From assembly GCF_001684335.1 (NCBI RefSeq), contig NZ_LOIC01000078.1:1-39631 (forward strand): a stretch of DNA of 39,631 bases, in the 5' to 3' direction. A program made the translations under genes and the position numbers. Numbering within the stretch: the first letter of the stretch is position 1; the number at the start of each line of letters is the position of its first letter. Of this stretch, positions 6,595 to 13,861 are shown one piece after another. This stretch comes from Photorhabdus namnaonensis. GTDB lineage: Bacteria; Pseudomonadota; Gammaproteobacteria; Enterobacterales; Enterobacteriaceae. Below the pieces are notes generated by a model that was not told the DNA's origin, did no database searches, and was given only the letters and a program-made list of their open reading frames with translations.

Positions 6595-7540
6595 ATGATG
6601 ACCCTTTCTTACCTACCGGATGATATCTGCCGGTTAATCACCCGACGTCTTACAGACAGCCTGGAAAGTGGATGGGCACCCTGGCAGCAGCCTTGGCAAG
6701 CGGCCAGTGAGTACGGTTTGCCGCAGCATGCGCTGACCGGACAACCGTTTAGCGGTATCAATGTGTTGTTGCTCTGGCAAACTATGTTGCAGCGGCAGTT
6801 GATATCTAACCGCTGGTTAACCGGTGATGATTTAAGAGCGTTAGGCGGATGGGTGGTCAACGGTGAAAAACCGACAACCATCGTCCGTTACCGGCCTTCA
6901 ATGTCGCTGATACGTGTCATTAATCTGGAACAATGTGAAGGACTGCCGACAGAACTTCAACCCGGTTTTCCTTTACCTCCGCGTCCGGCTCCCGGTTTTA
7001 CCGCTGCTCAGCAACTGGTGACGGCCAGTGGGATCCCGGTGGTTCATCGGTCGGGCATCGTGCCCGTACCGACCATTTCATGACCGTATTGAGCTGCCTG
7101 TCCGGCGGGACTACGTTGACGATTCACAATACTGGCATGACTTGTTGCATCAACTGGTTTATGCCACTGGCCATCCGTCCCGGTTAAACCGCTTTGGCCT
7201 GACAACCCAAAGTGAGTTAGATGAAGCTCGGGAACAAGGGGTGACAGCATTGGGCGCGGCGTTTGTGGCGGCATTAACCGGTGTCCGGGGTAACCCGGTC
7301 TATCCTGATAATACAGTACATTGGGAACACGCTTTGGGTTCAGATCCGTGGTGGTTATTTCAGGTGGCTAATGATGCCCGCCGTGCCGTGGATTATTTGC
7401 AAGACCGCAGACAGCAGTTACCGACCCAGGTGGAATTGTGGCAGCAGATGGCTGCCGTGTTGCTCAGTGAGCACTATGGTCTGCCGCTGAATGACACCAT
7501 GCTGGAATATGAGGAGGTGGTTCAGCGTCATATTGATTAG
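6595..7540 (+). pseudogene. ArdC-like antirestriction gene, frameshifted
   Basis: The first frame (6595-7083) encodes an ArdC N-terminal ssDNA-binding domain: LESGWAPWQQPWQ..., PFSGINVLLLW, TGDDLRALGGWVVNGEKPTTIVRY. The match then moves to the next frame (about 7060 onward, YRPFHDRIELP...) and continues as the zincin-like C-terminal domain, ...ATGHPSRLNRFG. The frame change lies in 7030-7075 and corresponds to one extra base or two missing bases. ArdC relatives carry HExxH, but here the site reads HQLVY, losing the catalytic Glu and one His ligand, so even a repaired protein would lack the usual peptidase site. The second frame is stopped by TAG at 7538-7540; the same frame then continues without further interruption into the methylase-like gene at 7556. 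Confidence 0.7.
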
Positions 7541-7555
7541 GGTATCACGCCGCTG

Positions 7556-8566
7556 ATGGCTGTCAGTGCTTTAGCCCGAATATATCACTGGGAACGGCAT
7601 GACCAGCCAGAAGGCAGGTTGTTTCCGGAAGAGTTGGGGCAGGCCAGCGAGGCATTGGCGTTATTCGCCAGCCAGCCATCGTATCTAAACTATGCTCGGA
7701 TCCCGGTGACAGAACCCGTTGATACTGGTGAACCGGACAGATCATCACATTCTGAATGGTTGTTGTTACCGCCGGTGGCGTCTGACCGTGGTTATGCGGA
7801 TGAAGATAATGATCCGCCTGACGATAACGTTGTGGCGCTGCCATTAGCGGCAACTTACCGGGAACCGAATCCACATAAACAGGCTTTTATCAGACTGTTT
7901 AACCAGATTGCACTCCATGAAAACCGCTGGCAGGTGTTCTGTGATTTTGTGCATATGGCCGCCTGTTCATTGTATAACGCGCTGTTGCAAAATGAGGAAT
8001 TTGAAGCTGACTATATGCAGCGGGTTAAACGTTATTCCCGTGAAGATGCATTCCGGCTGAGTCGTTTGCTGAGTGAAGTTATTATGGGTCTGGAGTATGA
8101 GGTCGGTGATTTTCTGGGGTCTATTTTCATGGCGCTGGAATTAGGTAATGACCAGGCCGGTCAGTATTTTACGCCGTTTCCTGTCAGCCATATGATGGCC
8201 AGAATGCAGTTCACTGAAGGCTTGACGAAGTTGGGATCCGGAGAGCATGAATATATCACGGTGTCTGACCCGGCTTGTGGCGCCGGCGGGATGATTATTG
8301 CGATGCATCAGACTCTGCTGGAAGCGGGGTTTAATCCTCAGCAGCAGATGTTGGCGTTTTGTGTCGATATCGACCCGGTTGCCGCGATGATGACATATAT
8401 CCAACTGTCGTTGCTGGGTGTTCCGGCCGTGGTCACGGTAGGCAATTCACTCACTCATGTCATGTCTCAGCAAATGGTGACGCCAATGTACCATTTAGGC
8501 TTCTGGCAGTTTAAACGCCAGCGTCAGAAAGTTGAAGACGAAATAGTGATACGCAAGGCTGGCTGA
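7556..8566 (+). CDS. N-6 DNA methylase-like protein of mobile elements
   Basis: 336 residues. Residues about 1-100 look like a continuation of the upstream ArdC-like gene (ALARIYHWERHDQPE..., then a linker rich in Asp and Pro). From about 107 it matches mobile-element N-6 methylase relatives: HKQAFIRLFNQI, FLGSIFMALELGN, QYFTPFPVSHMMARM, SAM-binding motif I DPACGAGGM (238-246) and VDIDPVAAMMTYIQLSLL. No NPPY/F catalytic motif follows; the text after VTVGNSL is short. The protein may be a non-catalytic or divergent relative, as I recall for this subfamily. The ATG at 7556 has no good SD, consistent with being the 3' half of a larger ancestral gene read through from 6595. Confidence 0.65.
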   Translation: MAVSALARIYHWERHDQPEGRLFPEELGQASEALALFASQPSYLNYARIPVTEPVDTGEPDRSSHSEWLLLPPVASDRGYADEDNDPPDDNVVALPLAATYREPNPHKQAFIRLFNQIALHENRWQVFCDFVHMAACSLYNALLQNEEFEADYMQRVKRYSREDAFRLSRLLSEVIMGLEYEVGDFLGSIFMALELGNDQAGQYFTPFPVSHMMARMQFTEGLTKLGSGEHEYITVSDPACGAGGMIIAMHQTLLEAGFNPQQQMLAFCVDIDPVAAMMTYIQLSLLGVPAVVTVGNSLTHVMSQQMVTPMYHLGFWQFKRQRQKVEDEIVIRKAG

Positions 8567-8612
8567 CATCACATCTTTAATTCAAAGTCACCATTGGGTG
8601 GCATCACATTAA

Positions 8613-8667
8613 CCCGATAGGGGATATCCCCTACAGGGGGAACCCCGTCAATCACGAGATTTCCCTT
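8613..8667 (+). promoter_or_regulatory. Leader element E (variant)
   Basis: TAGGGG-ATAT-CCCCTA (8618-8633) is nested in CCC/GGG (8613-8615/8636-8638). GGGAA (8638-8642) can pair with TTCCC (8661-8665), enclosing a weak GAG SD at 8656-8658 before the ATG at 8668. It has the position and composition of the other leaders, but I cannot show the full two-state scheme. Confidence 0.4.
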
Positions 8668-9579
8668 ATGTCTTTATTACGTTTTTATATCCGTCATCAA
8701 TTCGCAGAGCGAATGGGGCTGGAGCTGGATGACGACGCTATTTTCTATCTGTTTCATGAGAGCCAGGGAGATTACGTCAATACCCATATAAAGTTTACCA
8801 AAGAGTTACTTTTGCCCATCATGACTCATCTTTTGGACAGTTTGTCTGAGGATCCGGCAAACCGGGCCAGATGCAGAAATAGTGAGCGTATCCTGACGTT
8901 ATGGATACGGGGAATGGATGCGATATCTCATGTTTATCAGGATCCGATGCTGATGCCTTATACCCATCCGGAAAGCGGTGGTCGTGTGGATATCCTTATC
9001 CGGCCGGATACCGCCGTGTTACTGAATCTGACGGCAGAGCAGTTTTTGCATCTGACGGCGCAGGACAGACTGCCGGAAGATGAGCAAATGGGGCTGGAAC
9101 AGTTCAGAAAAACACGACAGTACTGGACACGTTTTATGGACTATTTGGATAAGCAGTTGACAGAAACGTGTCAGTATTGTTTTGAACGTTTGGGGCAATT
9201 TCTTCGTTACTTACAGGTTGAACCCCGTTTAATACGGCGTTTTTCCTTCGCTATCGGTTACATCGATGTATTAATGGGGCCGCAGGATTTGCACAATATT
9301 GAGGCAGAGGAATTTGAGTCAGGGTATCTCGAAGACTATATCGATGCGGTCTCCGATGGATTTATGACACCCGTCCAGTTTCGGGTTGATGTGGTATACA
9401 AAAATGATCGTGTGATAGCGAGTTTTCGATCAGATGTAGACATTGAAGATGTTAACAACCCAACAGTCAGAGATTATCGGGATGTGGTGGATGAGGCAAT
9501 CACCTGGGTAGATGAGCAGTTTGTGCTGAAAACCCGTTCAGTGAACCTGTCTTCGCCAGTACAGAGGTTGGCAGCATAA
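8668..9579 (+). CDS. Hypothetical element-borne protein
   Basis: 303 residues, soluble, acidic overall, with no signal peptide or membrane segment. N-terminal half is mixed alpha (RFYIRHQFAERMGLELDDDAIFYLF); a C-terminal acidic beta-rich region contains VQFRVDVVYKNDRVIASFRSDVDIEDVNN. No domain recognised. It lies alone between leaders E and F, in the same order as the other accessory genes of the element. The single long frame, codon use and leader support a real gene; nothing supports a function. Confidence 0.65.
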   Translation: MSLLRFYIRHQFAERMGLELDDDAIFYLFHESQGDYVNTHIKFTKELLLPIMTHLLDSLSEDPANRARCRNSERILTLWIRGMDAISHVYQDPMLMPYTHPESGGRVDILIRPDTAVLLNLTAEQFLHLTAQDRLPEDEQMGLEQFRKTRQYWTRFMDYLDKQLTETCQYCFERLGQFLRYLQVEPRLIRRFSFAIGYIDVLMGPQDLHNIEAEEFESGYLEDYIDAVSDGFMTPVQFRVDVVYKNDRVIASFRSDVDIEDVNNPTVRDYRDVVDEAITWVDEQFVLKTRSVNLSSPVQRLAA

Positions 9580-9590
9580 CTAAAATTTAA

Positions 9591-9644
9591 CCCATTGGGG
9601 GAAATGTTCCCTCAATGGGAACGTTTCTCCTCAGGAGAACGACG
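9591..9644 (+). promoter_or_regulatory. Leader element F, clearest two-state leader
   Basis: CCCATTG (9591-9597) pairs with CAATGGG (9613-9619). GGGGAAATGTT (9598-9608) can pair with AACGTTTCTCC (9620-9630) along all 11 positions (two G-U). The same arm, CGTTTCTCC (9622-9630), can instead pair with GGAGAACG (9634-9641), which is the SD, with one bulge. Upstream pairing would expose the SD, downstream pairing hides it. A third option folds 9591-9603 with 9607-9619 into a 13-bp hairpin. ATG at 9645. Confidence 0.65.
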
Positions 9645-9977
9645 ATGTTACTTTTTAAGGCTAAAGACCTGAAACCCGTGTTGCGGGAAGCGATAGCTCA
9701 TCAGTGTGACGTGTTGCTGGTCAAGGATCAGGGCATTTATATCATGTCTGATATGGGTACGATGCAAAACGGCAGGCATCTTGTCGCTTATGCGTGCGGT
9801 TATCATCCAGAGAAGGACGAAGGCTGGTATGAACGTGCCCGGGAGGCGGTGGGCGGAGATGATTTTGCGGAAAAGCTGGGTTTCTCCGTATTGACACTCA
9901 ACCGATTACTGAATGACAAATGTGATCTGAAGGTGACGCTGACAGCCACACAAATTATCACACAATTTTACCCCTGA
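9645..9977 (+). CDS. DUF3085 domain protein
   Basis: 110 residues from the ATG at 9645, placed four bases after the GGAGAACG arm of leader F. The longer frame from 9615 would start inside the leader. The match to DUF3085 rests on MLLFKAKDLKPVLREA, the VLLVKDQGIYIMSD core, LVAYACGYHPEKD and GGDDFAEKL. The family is common on conjugative plasmids and integrative elements and has no established function. It is followed by a TGCCGG-GATG-CCGGCA hairpin (9979-9994). Confidence 0.75.
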   Translation: MLLFKAKDLKPVLREAIAHQCDVLLVKDQGIYIMSDMGTMQNGRHLVAYACGYHPEKDEGWYERAREAVGGDDFAEKLGFSVLTLNRLLNDKCDLKVTLTATQIITQFYP

Positions 9978-10004
9978 TTGCCGGGATGCCGGCAGTCATT
10001 TTCA

Positions 10005-10065
10005 CCCTGACGGGCGTTATTTCCCGTCAGGGGATAACGCCCGTTTTTATTTCGGAGCGTTACTG
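10005..10065 (+). promoter_or_regulatory. Leader element G, overlapping hairpins and possible attenuator
   Basis: CCCTGACGGG (10005-10014) pairs perfectly with CCCGTCAGGG (10023-10032). GGGCGTTAT (10012-10020) pairs perfectly with ATAACGCCC (10034-10042), with extension inward, and this second stem is followed by GTTTTTATTT, the look of an intrinsic terminator. The stems share bases and exclude each other. TAACGC (10035-10040) is also complementary to GCGTTA (10057-10062), beside the SD GGAG (10054-10057). The leader could act at transcription, translation or both. ATG at 10066. Confidence 0.65.
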
Positions 10066-10254
10066 ATGAAAAAGATTAAGACCAAAACAGCCCCAAAAAT
10101 TGTCCGCAAGAACAAAGTCGCCCGTCGTCATGGCAGGCGTTTCCGGCCTGATGTGTACCGGGTGATGACGGGCAGGATTATCGCGGCGTTTGGAAAAAGA
10201 AGGCGCCCTGATGTACAGGCCACAAAATTGTGGAGACCGGCTGTCCGGCTATAA
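10066..10254 (+). CDS. Small, very basic protein of unknown function
   Basis: 62 residues, strongly basic (KKIKTKTAPKIVRKNK, then RRHGRRFRP and KRRRPD), no cysteines or acidic patches. SD GGAG in leader G. It ends 13 bases before a good terminator. Composition suggests nucleic-acid binding, but that is inference from charge only. No family recognised. Confidence 0.55.
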   Translation: MKKIKTKTAPKIVRKNKVARRHGRRFRPDVYRVMTGRIIAAFGKRRRPDVQATKLWRPAVRL

Positions 10255-10267
10255 ATAATTCGGACGG

Positions 10268-10296
10268 GGCTATCCGAAAGCGGGATAGTCTTTTTT
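10268..10296 (+). terminator. Rho-independent terminator
   Basis: GGCTATCC (10268-10275) pairs with GGATAGTC (10283-10290, one G-U) and is followed directly by TTTTTT. It ends the transcript of the small basic protein gene and shows that the next gene has its own start. Confidence 0.7.
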
Positions 10297-10319
10297 CACA
10301 CCGCTGAACTTATCACTGG

Positions 10320-10383
10320 CCTGTGGGGGCATTACCTCCACAGGGTATGCCCTGTTTCAGGTAAAAAAAGAGGATTTTTTACT
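10320..10383 (+). promoter_or_regulatory. Leader element H before the Api92-like gene
   Basis: CCTGTGG (10320-10326) pairs with CCACAGG (10338-10344), while GGGCAT (10327-10332) pairs with ATGCCC (10347-10352), giving the interleaved order also seen in leaders A, F and G. The SD AGAGGA (10369-10374) sits exactly in the loop of an AT stem GTAAAAAA/TTTTTTAC (10361-10368/10375-10382), which ends one base before the ATG at 10384. Confidence 0.55.
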
Positions 10384-11310
10384 ATGCCGAAGTGGTACGC
10401 TAATCGTTTGCATATCACGGGTCAACCTGACCAACTGGATGCCCTGCAACAATGGGGATTGGGAGACAGAATTCCCTATTACGGGCAGGCTATCCATCAA
10501 AGTATTAAGCTGTTTGTCGCGGGCTGTGCCGGTCTCCTAAAACCGACTGAAACGACAGATTTCCTGCTTTATCCGGCGCTGGTAGCGAAAGGAACAGGGG
10601 GAGACTCACCGGAAAACCGGGCGTTTGAGCAATGGCTGGCCTTGTTAAAAGATAATGTTGCGCTTGATGAAGTCACCAGCCAACAGATTGACAGGCTATA
10701 CCAACAAAGTGGTCTGGCTGCGCGAAAATGGGAGACGTTGCTCCCGGCAGCGCAGAAAACCATCATAGCGTTGTTTAACCAAAAGTCCTGCGACTGGTTC
10801 GGTCTGGTTGACTGGAACGGAGAGCGTGACACGGAAATGCTGTGGTCTCATCTTGATGACCGGCTGACAGAGACAGTTCCTTGTGACTTGTTTCTGCTGA
10901 TACCGACCCGTCTTGCGAGTGAAATCAATGGATTTTGTGGCGGATTGTTAAAGGATCATGAGACGACTCGTGAGTTGTATATCCGATTGTACGGTATGGC
11001 ACCGCCGCGAGGTTATGAAATAGCCTGGAAGCACAATGATGATGGCAGTCTGACCGGACATTTTGACAAAACACCCAGGGAGCTGTGGTATGAAAAAATC
11101 ATAGTGCCTTTATCCAGGCAATATCACTGCCGTATCACCCATTATTTTAAGGAGGTCTGTGGCTGTTGTGGTTACGACAAATACCGGAATGGGCAGTGGG
11201 AAGTGGGTATTATTGATGAACTGGAATTTGGTGAGGAAGATGAGGACGGTACCCGTAAAGTGGTCGGACCGGACTACATTCTCGGCAATGTTTCACATGA
11301 CGGGTGTTAG
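10384..11310 (+). CDS. Api92/YubB-like protein (DUF1281 family)
   Basis: 308 residues. It opens with MPKWYANRLHITGQPDQLDAL, the characteristic start of the Api92/YubB (DUF1281) proteins found on plasmids, phages and conjugative elements. Further agreement: an aromatic-rich second half (LYGMAPPRGYEIAWKH), a PRELWYEKI segment and a Cys pair CGCCGYDKY (about residues 258-266). The C-terminus is acidic. Biochemical role not established. It is transcribed separately after the terminator at 10268-10296, under leader H. Confidence 0.7.
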   Translation: MPKWYANRLHITGQPDQLDALQQWGLGDRIPYYGQAIHQSIKLFVAGCAGLLKPTETTDFLLYPALVAKGTGGDSPENRAFEQWLALLKDNVALDEVTSQQIDRLYQQSGLAARKWETLLPAAQKTIIALFNQKSCDWFGLVDWNGERDTEMLWSHLDDRLTETVPCDLFLLIPTRLASEINGFCGGLLKDHETTRELYIRLYGMAPPRGYEIAWKHNDDGSLTGHFDKTPRELWYEKIIVPLSRQYHCRITHYFKEVCGCCGYDKYRNGQWEVGIIDELEFGEEDEDGTRKVVGPDYILGNVSHDGC

Positions 11311-11403
11311 TGCACTGACAATGTTATCCCGTAGGGGAATTTCTGTGGTGAATTGACATAAAAAAACAGGTTCAGATTTGCCTGAGCATCTGATAACGCT
11401 GTT

Positions 11404-11424
11404 GCCGGCGGATATGACGCCGGC
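11404..11424. other. Perfect 7-bp hairpin after the Api92-like gene
   Basis: GCCGGCG (11404-11410) and CGCCGGC (11418-11424) around GATATGA. No T-run follows. It may be a transcript end or the outer part of leader I. Confidence 0.45.
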
Positions 11425-11430
11425 GATTTA

Positions 11431-11501
11431 CCCATTGGGGAATATTTCCTCTGAGGGGGCGTGTTCCCCCCTTTTCTCAGGAACACGTTTTGTCTGTATT
11501 G
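11431..11501 (+). promoter_or_regulatory. Leader element I before the methylase pseudogene
   Basis: GGGGAATAT (11437-11445) can pair with GTGTTCCCC (11461-11469; nine pairs, two G-U). CGTGTTCC (11460-11467) can instead pair perfectly with GGAACACG (11480-11487), which includes the SD AGGAA. Same two-state design as A and F. It is kept although the gene it precedes is dead. The likely start of that gene is ATG 11502 or an upstream TTG at 11490. Confidence 0.6.
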
Positions 11502-11867
11502 ATGAATCATAAAAAAGCTTTTATGGCTTGATTGAATGAAACGGCGCGTTACCCTCATCGCTATCGGGTATTTGGCTATTTTGTGCCGTGTGCGGCGATT
11601 AGTCTGCATAATGCTGTTCGCCCAGACCGTAAGTTAGGACAACAGTATTTGCAAATCATAAAACATTATGAACCGGAAGATGTGAGCCGGTTATCTCAAC
11701 TGCTTGTCCATGTCATCATAGGGTTGGAATGTGAACCCCATGATTTTCTTGGCAGCATTTTTATGGAGATGAATCTGGGTAGCAAACATCTGAAGCAATT
11801 CTTCACACCCTGACATATTAGCCGGGTGATGGCAAACATGCAGTTGAGTGACATTCGGCAATTTTTA
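11502..11867 (+). pseudogene. Second, decayed copy of the N-6 methylase-like gene
   Basis: In one frame the translation MNHKKAFMA-stop-LNETARYPHRYRVFGYF... aligns without gaps to residues 107 onward of the protein at 7556-8566: HKKAF/HKQAF, FLGSIFMEMNLG/FLGSIFMALELG, FFTP/YFTP and VMANMQ/MMARMQ. Two in-frame TGA codons (11529-11531 and 11814-11816) interrupt it, and homology fades near 11865, before SAM motif I. It starts where the methylase domain starts, so this copy was not fused to an ArdC part. Divergence shows an old paralogue, not a recent duplication. Confidence 0.75.
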
Positions 11868-11930
11868 GCGAAGCATCCCTTTTTCACCTTATCCGGCTCT
11901 TGGGCCGGAGTTTTATCCAACAGGACGGAG

Positions 11931-12169
11931 ATGAAAAATAAATCGATTGAAGTTGTTTTGTTTATCCCTGACACGTTTTGGTCTGAATCGGCAGTGCTTC
12001 CCAGATGCACTGGACACATTCTATTTCCCTTAATCCTTTCTTGCATGAGCCGCCATGTGCCTTTTGTACTTATCATGATTGATTCAACGAAATAACCGGA
12101 TACACGCTGCGTTTACCCGTGACGGAATTGGAAACGTTTGAATCATTGCGTGCGGTTTTCATCGATTAA
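11931..12169 (+). pseudogene. Small frameshifted gene of unknown function
   Basis: The ATG at 11931 is preceded by GGACGGAG and a leader-like hairpin TCCGGC/GCCGGA (11892-11897/11904-11909). The frame encodes MKNKSIEVVLFIPDTFWSES... to DSTK and stops at 12093-12095. The next frame continues directly with ITGYTLRLPVTELETF and ends at 12169. Restoring one A in the short A-run at 12089-12092 would give a single 79-residue protein. No family recognised. A sequencing error in the homopolymer is possible. Confidence 0.45.
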
Positions 12170-12249
12170 TTTTTATTCCCGGAAAAGAGTTTTGCCTTGT
12201 CCCTGCCAGAGGATGTATTAGGGTTTTGGGAAAAAAGAGGAGATTAATC

Positions 12250-13767
12250 GTGTTGAAAAAAATTAAAATCCTGCTGGCGGGAACCTCCGCAGGAAAAAAG
12301 TCACTTCCACAACCCACTTCCATCCCAGAAACGGTCAAAGCAGGCTACTTTTTGCCGTCTGAGTCCAGGCTCTTGCTGGATATTTCCCGGCGACGGCAGT
12401 GTTTACAGTGTCTGTGGGACAACAGTGCATTACCTAAAACACACTATCAGGCATTGTGGCTGGCCCCGTTACATGAGTGTGTTGCATTGATGCAACAACT
12501 TCCGGCAGCGCCGCAGGGGCCTTATGCCCACCCTGGCGGCTTGATAGATGTGACTCTGCAATGTACTGCCTCTGCCGTACGTTTGGCGAAAGGACAGATG
12601 TTACCGCTGGGGGTGTCCCCTGAAACGCAGGCAGAACAAAGTGTAATATGGAACACGGTGGTGTTTTACGCTGCGTTATTTCATTTTTTACCTGTTTTGG
12701 CCCAGTTTGACGGGGAACTGGATGAAGGCCAACCCTGGTACCCGGGATTGGTTGTGCCGCAGGGGCCGTATCGTTTTCGGTTCAAAATTCCTCCCGTGGA
12801 GACGAGGGTTGGCTGTCATTTCGGGGTGTTACTCGCCGGACGATTGCTGCCGGCTAAGGCGTTGACCTGGCTGGCGTCAGTACCTCATGCCTTGCCTGCG
12901 CTGTTCTGTATTTTATCCGGTGATATGAAGGAAGATGACGTAATAAATCAGATAATGACAGAAGCTTTGAATAAAGCGGGCGCACCAACAATATCAGAAA
13001 TATTATCTGTCACGGCGGCATCACCGCAAATGATTGTTTCAGGAAATCCTGATGTCTCTGCTACGCCTTTATCAACCGCAATGGACAGTGTTCTGCCTTC
13101 TCAGAGACGGCAGGAAGATAACCCGATGACTGAAATTGTTTCATCAGCCGTGAGGCCGGTTGATGAGATCTCTTCTGCCGTCATGACAGTCGCACCGGAG
13201 AAAGGGGTACAGTCGGATGGGAGCACGCAACAGCTATTGTCATTAATGGGGATGAATGCAGCGGGCACAGTGACAGAACAGGTTATGGCCAGTGAAGCGG
13301 AAATCGTACCGCCATACACATCAATGCCTTCACAACACGCGGTTCAGGCAACATGGCAGAACGAAAATGCGATTGAGACACCCTGTATTGGAGAGCAATT
13401 CTGGGATTGGTTGTCCGCTGGATTAAGGCATGGGGTGATGACCATTAATACGCCGGAAGCCCGGATACATCTGGTCAGTGGTTTTGTGTTTGTGAGTGCG
13501 CCGGCTATTTTCTTCCAGTTTCTCGGTGAGAAGAAACAGGCGGATGGCAAAGAGGTTAGTCAAAAATGGAAACGGGTACAAACCGCATTTGAGCGGCTGG
13601 GACGACATCGAGTAAGTCGTGGAAAGTGTTTTTGTTGTTGTCATCTTTATGATTCTGCCGATCGGATTGGCTCCTATCAACGTGTTCATGGCTACTTAAT
13701 CAAAAGTACTTTGCTTTACCGTGGTAGTCCTGTACCCGAGGATAGCCCTTTTCTAATGATTTCCTGA
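12250..13767 (+). CDS. TraI-type relaxase relative (MobH / ICE TraI_2 family), probably degenerate
   Basis: 505 residues from the GTG at 12250, chosen because AGAGGAG lies seven bases before it. The N-terminal half has the family signature AHPGGLIDVTL (near residue 94), followed by RLAKGQMLPLGVSPETQAEQSVIW as in relaxases of PFGI-1/SPI-7-type elements. Relatives then carry an HD-type metal motif (HDIGK); here it reads HFLPV (about 144), so the Asp is gone. A Ser/Thr/Ala-rich linker (about 235-375) follows, then the C-terminal winged-helix-like domain (FWDWLSAGLRHGVMTINTPEARIH, VSAPAIFFQFLGE). In intact elements this protein nicks oriT and pilots the DNA. The position between the accessory genes and the integrase is conserved. 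It is shorter than typical homologues and likely inactive. Confidence 0.75.
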   Translation: MLKKIKILLAGTSAGKKSLPQPTSIPETVKAGYFLPSESRLLLDISRRRQCLQCLWDNSALPKTHYQALWLAPLHECVALMQQLPAAPQGPYAHPGGLIDVTLQCTASAVRLAKGQMLPLGVSPETQAEQSVIWNTVVFYAALFHFLPVLAQFDGELDEGQPWYPGLVVPQGPYRFRFKIPPVETRVGCHFGVLLAGRLLPAKALTWLASVPHALPALFCILSGDMKEDDVINQIMTEALNKAGAPTISEILSVTAASPQMIVSGNPDVSATPLSTAMDSVLPSQRRQEDNPMTEIVSSAVRPVDEISSAVMTVAPEKGVQSDGSTQQLLSLMGMNAAGTVTEQVMASEAEIVPPYTSMPSQHAVQATWQNENAIETPCIGEQFWDWLSAGLRHGVMTINTPEARIHLVSGFVFVSAPAIFFQFLGEKKQADGKEVSQKWKRVQTAFERLGRHRVSRGKCFCCCHLYDSADRIGSYQRVHGYLIKSTLLYRGSPVPEDSPFLMIS

Positions 13768-13789
13768 GAAAATATCTTTAATAACAATG

Positions 13790-13798
13790 TGTTATAAT
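13790..13798 (+). promoter_or_regulatory. Extended -10 promoter of the integrase gene
   Basis: TGTTATAAT, an extended -10 (TGnTATAAT), lies in the AT-rich gap after traI and about 65 bases before the integrase ATG. No good -35 is evident, as expected for this promoter class. Confidence 0.5.
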
Positions 13799-13861
13799 AG
13801 CCATGCGTTATTTTTCGCGCCCCGCAATGGGTTTTTAAATTGATGAAGTGAGGAAGTAGAG

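Noticed and set aside
7556..8566. A working restriction-modification methylase
   Set aside because: Motif I is present but no NPPY/F motif and no restriction or specificity gene are visible.
4371..11501. CRISPR array or simple repeat family
   Set aside because: The recurring units are spaced by genes, differ in sequence and share only secondary structure and position.
11826..12095. 89-codon frame as one complete gene
   Set aside because: Its first part is the tail of the methylase pseudogene and its second part is the start of a different small gene with its own ATG and SD at 11931.
12226..12249. TTG at 12226 as start of the TraI relative
   Set aside because: GTG at 12250 has AGAGGAG at proper spacing; the TTG has no SD.
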